From Ctenosaura bakeri (taxonomy: Eukaryota > Chordata > Lepidosauria > Squamata > Iguanidae), in NCBI GenBank assembly GCA_948474755.1, contig CAOLHI010002162.1:1-64000 (forward strand): a stretch of DNA of 64,000 bases, read 5' to 3'. Under the pieces are notes generated by a model. That model had not been told where the DNA came from and did not search any database. It was given only the letters and a program-made list of their open reading frames with translations. How positions within the stretch are numbered: position 1 is the stretch's first letter; every line of letters starts with the position of its first letter. A program made the position numbers and the translations under genes. Of this stretch, positions 56,336 to 64,000 are shown piece after piece.

Positions 56336-57104
56336 AGACCTTCTTTAGATGAGGTCTGGCTACTGTACAATGGCTTCACCCAAAAGAGGCACCGTGGAAC
56401 AGTGATCTATCTATTCTGCTAACTTGGGCTTAGAGAAGTCACATTCACCTGTGAAAAAAATGACTCGTCTTCTACGCAGTATTTGGCTTTACTACATTTG
56501 TACTGGTTTATTGATCTGCCTATTCAGCTGTGATTCTGAAAGATATCAAGTCTCATGGGAATTCTGTGGATTTTATGTTATTGTAAGGCTTGTTTTTATA
56601 CAAACACACACATTTATATATACATAATGTCATTATTTGAAAAGTCATTGATTCTGTAAGGACAGTGCTATTTCAATTATTATTAAAATGTCTGATTGCT
56701 TTTATTAGAATTTAGGATCTGAACCTGTCAAATTCCTATGAGTCTTTATTATGTGGGACATGACATACAAAGCTTTTAACCTATTTGGTAATATATGCAC
56801 ACCTCTGTGTTCCTAAACAAACTCTTTTAATAGGAAATATAGATTTCCAGGATAATAAATGAAGTCATGGAGAAAAATTAAAAGGAAAGTGCTCTTGAAG
56901 GAACTGAACATTTATTCATAAGAGCCATTGCTTAGGAAATCTTAAATTCTGGACAACAGTGAGATTGAACCATGGGGCTCAACTGCAGCTGCAAGTCACT
57001 TGACTAGTGTGTTTAGGACAATGCAAGCAAAGTACCTAAGCCTGGGTGAAACAGAATGGTCTCTTCACTCATGCCACTACAGCAAGTAACATTCACTCTC
57101 CAAG
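56336..57104. other. No feature recognised
   Basis: AT-rich flank between the L1 and a solo LTR; a short ttgtttttatacaaacacaca stretch only. No coding or repeat family assigned. Confidence 0.4.
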
Positions 57105-57394
57105 TGTTGGGTAGCCCTCCATATTTTAGTTATGGGACATGTAGTAGGAGTTAAGTAGCAACTTGCTTGTAACAAGGTATGAGAACCAGAGACTGTTAGA
57201 TAAACAAAGCTAGGAATGTAGTGATAAGCGCTGCCAGGCTAAACCAGAACTCCAAGGTCTCTTGCAGGCGGGATGAGAAACTCTTTGCTAATTGCCTCCA
57301 GTTCACTCACTGAAGTCCTGTAGTATGTATCATGCTCCTAATAAATAGTATATTTGCACTGTTATATTTGTGGGTGTGAATTCGGTTCCTGACA
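57105..57394 (+). mobile_element. Solo LTR, family B
   Basis: A 290-bp homologue of 26922-27234. It starts tgttgggtagccctcc, ends ggttcctgaca and has a perfect 5-bp duplication ccaag (57100-57104 and 57395-57399). The aataaatagta polyadenylation-like signal near 57340 is shared with the other copy. Confidence 0.85.
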
Positions 57395-57899
57395 CCAAGT
57401 CCAGAGAAAAGGAAGAAACAATGACTTCCAGAAGAAATGTAGCTGACAAAGAGAGTTTTTTTTTCTTGCAGAAGCAATTGAAAACCCAAGAAAGGAGAGG
57501 AATAAGGAGAAATGGACACAATGCAGGGGGAAAAAGATGAAAAGAATGCTGCAGCTACCATGAGATCCTTTGGCTTTTGGCTGAGGATTCCTAAGGAGGC
57601 TCAGCTACATAACAGTTGAGATCACTGCATGCAGTGTGGATGGGAAGAGCTATCAGCTTGTGTTTACAAAGATAAAAGGGGAAAGAAATACAGAAACATT
57701 TCAGTTAATACAGTGAGTAAATGAAAACTTTGCTTGTAGAAGGAACTGGAAGAGCATTCAAGCACTTTAACATCTATTGCTCTATTATAAACCCCTCACA
57801 GACACAGATAATGTAATATGACATCAAATTAAATTAAACTGAAACAGGTTCAACAGTGGGGCCTAGAAGTGAGCTGAAACAGGCAATGCTCCTAACATC

Positions 57900-60800
57900 T
57901 TAGTAGCATTAAATTCTTAGAGTATAAGATAACATGGTGGTTTGAACTAGGCAAAGCTGTAGAAATCTGAGCAGCATCTCCTCTCCCAGAGTGTCATCAT
58001 CGATCATAAAGAAAAGAAAAGAATGGGAGAGGAAACAAACTGAAATAGTTGCATATGTCTCCCTGGTGATTAAAATAGAGTCCAGGACCAGAAATTCCCT
58101 TTTTAACCTTTATGAGACCTCAGGAATAAATCTGGCTGAGGAAATTGCATGAGCTGGGAAAACCATGAACAGTTTTCCAGGACAGGACAAAATAAGCTGC
58201 TTTTCTAGGCTATCAAAACAGGATGAGGAAGGGATTACTTTTGAGGATATGGCAGGTAGACAAATGAAATCGTTAGAGATAGCAAAGAACCACGACTCCT
58301 TAGAGGGAATAAGAAGAGAGATCATTTGCACGTATAAAGACATACAAGCAATTAAGCAGTACCTATTTGAATCTAATGGACTGTTAACTACTGATTGCCA
58401 AAGCCTTAGCAAGACTAACGAGCAGGGACAACTCCAAGGATGAAGATATAAGGCCGGAAAAAAAGGCAAAGCAACAGAGACATGCTGGAAGGAATGACAA
58501 GGAGTCAGGAAAAAAGGTTATACAAAGGCCATGTAAAAAGAAGAGCAATGCTACAAAGAACTCTACCCAAAAAAGCTAACTCAAGGAAATCTCATACCTT
58601 TCCTGAGAAGAAGGTTAAGATGAACTATCAAAACTTTTTAAAATTATGGAAAGTGATTACGACCTGGAAACTACAGTAAAGAGCAGAAAAGGAAACATAA
58701 AAGCCCAACGATCCCTAAGTATAAACAAACTGAAACAGAATTGGATGAATTGTAGTCACCTATCAGACTCTGAAAATGCTGGTACTCAATCCTCTGTAAA
58801 ATAAGAAAGAACATGAAAGCTGGATCCACAAGATCCGTGGGAAAATGTCCTGAGATGTAACTCAATGAACAATAGACAGCCTTCCATTGACAGAGAAGAG
58901 CTCCAAAGTAGAAAGAGTAAGAGCAACATTGGCGAAAGCACTTGGAACTTAGCACTTGTAAGAAATAAACTGGATTTAATCAATTATCCTAAGCCGAGAG
59001 GGTGGCTATCTCAAGCTGCACGTAAAGTCCATCTGTTACAAATACTGCAGCTAAGGGCAAGAAGTATTTCCTCCACAGAAATAGCCCAGGTAGAATATCT
59101 ATTCTATTAACTATTTTAATGACTGGGCAGTAATCAAATATGTTAATGAAAGCAGTTTGAGTAAAATATATTCAGTGCAAACTAAGCTTAGGAGGGAAGG
59201 CATAGTTTTTCCCCATTTTTTTTGTTAACAATATTCCTCCCATCCCATTATGTATAAGCACAGACTGGAGAGCAAATTCGAATATGAAGACCCAATGAAA
59301 GGAGGAAAACCTTATAATATTAGATGATGACAGCCCACAGCCAAGCTCACTTTCCCTTAAAAGTCAGTTACCTAAAACAGCCTCAGTAACTGAACGTCCC
59401 AACACTCAGTTTCAAAAAATGGTCATTCAGGAACAGGAATCTCAAATGCAAACTTTCCAGCTCTTCCCACCAATAACACAACTAGAGATAATAGAAAGAA
59501 TATCTACATTATATGAGAAATTGGCCAACTTGCAGAGGAAGGAAGTAGGCAGGGAAATAAGTTTTATACCTGATCGTGGTTTGGTAGCAAAGAGGGCAGC
59601 TTTGGTGGGCCAACAAGAGCTAGAGGCAAACTTTCAAGACGGGTGTGGTAATGATGTACCGGTAAGTAGAGAGGTTAAGAAGGCATGTCAAAGCAGGAAT
59701 AAGGCAAATAAAAGTAGAACAGATATGAAGGATAATAGTTTTCTGGGGAAAGGATATGACTCCCATTGATTAATAAGAGATAGAAGGCCTATTTATAAAC
59801 AACCAAGGGACCTGGCTAGGAAAGTGAACTCTCTAGGGGCTAAGTTGGAAATAAATTTGAGCCGGGAAACATCTATTCTAAATTGTTTATTCTGGAACAT
59901 CACAGGCTGGAAGTCTAAAATTTAAAATGATGAGGTTGGAGAGTTCTAAGAAAGTATGATATACTTTGTCTACAAGAAACATGGTATGATACAAAATTAG
60001 ACTTCAATGGATTTTATTTCCTAGAAACACTGGCAAAAGTGGATATGAGAAAAGGGAGACCTACAGCAGGCTTAGGTATAATTGTTTCTACAGCTTTAGA
60101 AGCCTCTGTTAAATGCATCTCTCCACTTGGTAATTTAGTGCTAGCCTGTGTGCTTGAATTGAGAGGAATGAAATTATTGTTGATTAATACATGCTCCATA
60201 TGAGATACCAAGAGGAAACAACTAAATTATGGGCAGACCTGGAGGAATATATTTGTATATTTATATGTATCGCTTTGTCAATTAATTAATTAATTAATTA
60301 ATACTTGGGCCATAGACCATTCACATACATAGTAATAAAATCAGTTACAGTTTCAAAATACAACAATAAAACACAGCAGTATAAAGTGCAGTATAAAATA
60401 AAGAGAATATTAGTCTTGCATGTTGTAGTTAAAAGAGGCATCTAATACAATTAGGATACATTAAATATATTAAGATATATTAAATATATATACATTAAAT
60501 ATAAATAACAGCTCTAAAATTAGTGGGAATCATCCCCAGAGCAATCAACTGCAATATCCGTGATGAATCTTGCCCTAATTTTCATTGCTGCCAGGACAAA
60601 ATGAGAAACCTTGTGGGTTACCATAGAGTAAATGCCAGACAGCAAATAGAAGATCTTTTCTGAGATAGCATTTGTGCATAAGGAAAACAGAATTGCTCCC
60701 AAAAACTTGGTTCTTGGTTCAGAGTGTAGTGAACAATAAGTAGTGTGGCAAATCTTCAATTTCTGCTGCCCCGCAAATACATAGACGAAGGGCTGACAGG

Positions 60801-62212
60801 ACATGAAAATATCTGCCATCAATCATGGCTGTAGGCATAGTTTGAAAACAAACGGCTGTAAAAGCTTGCCTAGGTTTTGAGTATGTAAGCTTTGTCAAAT
60901 AAACAGCCCTTTGATGATCAAATTTATACAGTCTATACCATTTTGAAAATTTAGTTAATAGCCTATCTGTCTTAATAGCCTATCTGTCCAGTTGGACACT
61001 GTAGTTAAAAAAAAAATTCATGAAGTTTCTCTTTTGAATTCAAGATAGATAAATTGTCACGTAAAGTAGGGTATGAATTTAACAACATATAATATCTTGA
61101 ACTCCAGGCTTTGCAGTTTGCTATCTGTTCAAAACATAGCTTAGGGAAAATCCTAACTGAGGAATCTTTTATAGTTCTCCAATAATTAAATAGAATGAAA
61201 TGGATATGAGATTTAATGGGAGGCAAACCGACCTCAACTCAAACCAAAGCTGCAGGACTCCCGGATGGAAGTCTTAATAGTATCTTGAGATAAGTATTTT
61301 GGAGGGCTTCCAGATTAGCCAACAAGGAGCCATCCCATCCCTATATATATGTATATATTTATATATGTTAGAAGTGCAGTTCTCCAAAACACACAAAATA
61401 GTGATGGGAGATCTAAATGCATGGATGGGAATAAATAATGAAAAGCTGTTTGCTTCACATAACTGGCAGTGTAAACAGCTGGAAGATTGTCTAAACAGGG
61501 GTAACCGGCAATTTAAAGATACTAAGATTAATTATGCTGGTGTATATCTAGCACAGATGGTGGAACACCTAGGCCTTAGAATAATAAACGGAGACTAAAA
61601 GTATGAGTCAAATGGGGAATATACATATATATCAGTCCAAGTGTGCAGCCTGATAGACTATGTTTTAGTATCTAATTCCATCTACAGCTATGTAAGGAAT
61701 TTCAAAGTAACAACTAGAACAGAGAGTGACCATCTCCCAATAGTTCTAAAATTCAGAGTTACAAAAAGGAATCACTTAGTGGCTCAAACTCAGTTAGCAG
61801 ATCAGGGCATGTGGATTAGAAAAGGGAGACTGAAATAGACGGCGACCTTGGGACATGAGTTGACAAACTTTTTGAAATCCGTCCCTGTTAAGGAACTAAA
61901 AAAGGATATAATAAAGACCAAAAATCCACAGGTGACAGTGGAGAAGTACTCCCAAATCTGTACTTTAATAGCATCAGAAGTAAGGAATTTGGAGAGGAGA
62001 GAAGGAAAATATAGAAGGAAAGAGGCTATTACAGCATTAGACAAACAATGCCAGGATAATAGAAAACAATTAAGCCAAATGTATCTCAAATATAGGCTCG
62101 ATAATGCCAGGACACTTCCCAAATGCTATTTTGAAATCAACAAACAATATAAAATCAGTTCCAGCAATGCTTCAGAAAAACAGTGCAATCCTAACACAGC
62201 AAGAGGATAAAC
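57900..62212 (+). mobile_element. Unassigned APE-type non-LTR retrotransposon, decayed
   Basis: Two ORF1-like stretches (58165-58443 and 59419-59769) are rich in charged and Gln residues, with no recognisable domain. An APE endonuclease follows in pieces: WNITGWKSK near 59895, then after an insertion IVMGDLNAWMG (about 61400), VCSLIDYVLVSNSIYSYVRN (about 61640) and ESDHLPIVLKF (about 61710). The catalytic Asp/Asn and the SDH block are visible. A Lys-rich linker follows to about 62212, where the element ends without RT. It is not CR1 by wording; the clade is uncertain. Confidence 0.7.
60270..61355 (-). mobile_element. Non-LTR retrotransposon 3' fragment with (TTAA)n tail, nested
   Basis: It interrupts the endonuclease of the surrounding element between 60268 and about 61355, with a shared gtatatttatatgt-like segment at both edges. 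Minus frames (60520-60822 and 61005-61226) hold Cys-rich and Phe/Leu-rich peptide (FVLAAMKIRARFI, KLCFEQIANCKAW) consistent with the C-terminal end of a LINE ORF2. An aattaattaatt run at 60280-60303 marks the 3' tail. Confidence 0.55.
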
Positions 62213-63111
62213 AGCTGGCTGAAGTAACATTAGGCTGCCTGTAGCTGTGCTGAATCCAAACTCCTTTCAGTTAGGAAGGAGCAAGACTTCAGCTGGCCTA
62301 AGGGGGGGGGGATCAACAGAAAAAAAAGTATCCTTCCAGTGGTAACCATGGAAACTATGTCAACAGTTACCAATCAACAGCTAGCCCAGCTCCAAACTCC
62401 ACCTAGCAGCATAGCCAGCCAATGAGAGCCTGTTCCCTAAGACGTACATAGAAACTGCTGGACAGTTAAAGGTAAAGTGGCTGCCCATGTACTGCATATG
62501 GCAATGAAGGCCAGTCAGTCCAGTAATACATCCAACTGGAGCTCCTGTAACCAGCTGATCAGAGAGCCATTGTACCCCATCAATTGCCACTACCATTGTC
62601 CGTAATGCCAGACCATCCAGCACAATCAGAATACATGGAAGTTGGCATCCTTGGAAGCTGTGAAACAGAGGTTGTATGGTAATCTCTCAGGTGGGACCTT
62701 AGCTTTGGACCTACTACATTGGCAAAAGGGTGGTTTAGATAACCAACTCTGCCCTCCCCTGATTTTACCAACAGATGTGTCCCTCCCCAACATGCACACA
62801 TACACAGGGGGACACACAGCCCCAGTCCAATAAAGGATCACAGAGAAATAAAAGATGGTGAAAGAGCATCCCAAGATGGGACAAATATAGTGAAAGGTCC
62901 ATAGGACATCATCACGTTGGCAACCTCTCCCTTCATTACCAGTGGCATTGCAGATAATCAGAGATGGCATACCAGAGTGGGCACAAGAGAAGAAAGATGC
63001 CCATTCCAATGGAAAAGAAACTGCCAGCAGGTGACCAGACAAATGAAGCTGAGACTACATGAAGCAAGCAAGAGAAGGCTGTGTGGGAGACCATTTCTGC
63101 GTAATGTCACT
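62213..63111. other. No feature recognised
   Basis: Unassigned sequence between two retrotransposons. A 63-codon plus frame at 62642-62833 overlaps minus frames of similar length and has no recognisable motif. A G-run lies at 62301-62310. Confidence 0.4.
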
Positions 63112-64000
63112 ATAGAATCATAGAATCATAGAAATGTAGAGTTGGAAGAGACCACACAGACCATCCAGTCCAACCCCCTGCCATGCAGGAACACCCTCAA
63201 ATCAATCCCGACAGATGGCCATCAAGCCTCTGCTTAAAAACCTCCAAGGAAGGAGACTCCACTACACTCCGAGGCAGCAGATTCCATTGCCGGACAGCCC
63301 TGACTGTCAGGAAGTTCTTCCTGAGGTTCAGGTGGAATCTCCTTTCCTGCAGCTTGAATCCATTGCTCCTTGTCCTGGTCTCTGGAGCAGCAGAAAACAA
63401 GCCCCCTCCTTCCTCTACGTGGCATCCCTTCAAATATTTAAACATGGCTATCATGTCCCCTCTTAACCTCTTCTTCTGCAGACTAAACATACCCAGCTCT
63501 CTAAGTCTATCCTCATAGAGCTTGTCTTCCAGGCCTCTCACCATTTTGGTCACCCTCGTCTGGACTTGCTCCAGCTTGTCCATATCCTTCTTGAACTGGG
63601 GTGTCCAGAACTGGACACAGTATTCAAGATGGGGTCTAACCAAAGCAGAGTAGAGTGGTACCAGTACCTCCCTCGATCTAGACACCATACTCCTATTGAT
63701 GCAGCCGAGAATTGCATTGGCTTTCTTGGCTGCCGCATCACACTGCTGACTCATGTTCAGCTTGTGGTCTATGAAGACTCCTAGATCCCTTTCACACGTT
63801 CTGCTATCCAGCCATGTGTCCCCCATCCTATATTTCTGTATTCCATTTTTTCTACCTAAGTGTAGGACCTTACACTTCTCTCTGTTGAATTTCATTTTGT
63901 TCGCCTTGGCCCAGCTCTCCAATCTATCCAGGTCATTTTGAATTTTGATCCTGTCCTCTGGCGTATTAGCAACCCCTCCCAATTTGGTGTTATCTGCAAA
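63112..64000 (-). mobile_element. CR1 LINE, minus strand, continues past the window
   Basis: The 3' end is at 63112 with a doubled agaatcat (CR1 3' microsatellite). A single 261-residue minus frame (63197-63982) covers the end of the RT domain and the C-terminal region: [76 protein letters not shown] and [14 protein letters not shown]. No stop in 261 codons makes this the youngest-looking CR1 in the window. Confidence 0.92.

Noticed and set aside
1..64000. CRISPR array or bacterial operon structure
   Set aside because: Tandem repeats here lack uniform unique spacers, and the whole window has vertebrate introns, SINEs and LINEs; no prokaryotic features.

Overview
This is a vertebrate nuclear window, most likely from a squamate reptile. 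The grounds are a Sauria-type tRNA SINE pair, many CR1/L3 LINE copies, a degenerate squamate-style L1, a chromodomain Ty3/gypsy element, gammaretrovirus-like ERVs, and one spliced host gene with clear orthology to MRPS34. Most of the sequence is layered mobile DNA.

Layout. 1-5218: GC-rich ~38-bp minisatellite whose orientation flips near 3795. 5622-9530: two CR1 LINE pieces head to head, the second split by a solo LTR (8539-9384, TSD gagt). 10128-26117: broken remains of a Polinton/Maverick (adintovirus-like) element. It holds a capsid-like gene and the start of an adenain-like protease on +, then a packaging ATPase and a protein-primed family B DNA polymerase on -. Two clusters of small exon-like ORFs with good splice signals follow, also on -. 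A minus-strand ERV (11220 to about 16271) cuts into the protease. 26690-28152: CR1 fragment and two solo LTRs. 28153 to about 31200: decayed Ty3/gypsy chromovirus.

32140-47850 is the host gene MRPS34 on -: three coding exons (216 aa) plus a 5' noncoding exon next to ETS-type promoter sites. Its 10.8-kb intron holds two plus-strand CR1 copies, each interrupted by a later insertion, and a palindromic MITE. 48590-56335: minus-strand L1 containing a deleted gammaretrovirus-like provirus (49764-54939, TSD attc), which itself contains a solo LTR (50292-51176, TSD caag). 57105-57394: another solo LTR. 57900-62212: an unassigned APE-type non-LTR retrotransposon, itself interrupted. 63112-64000: another CR1 running off the window.

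Only MRPS34 looks like an intact cellular gene. The most unusual content is the Polinton remnant: it keeps recognisable capsid, protease, ATPase and polymerase modules in one locus, and carries intron-like small genes I cannot assign. All coordinates and differences were read by eye; no search or alignment was run.
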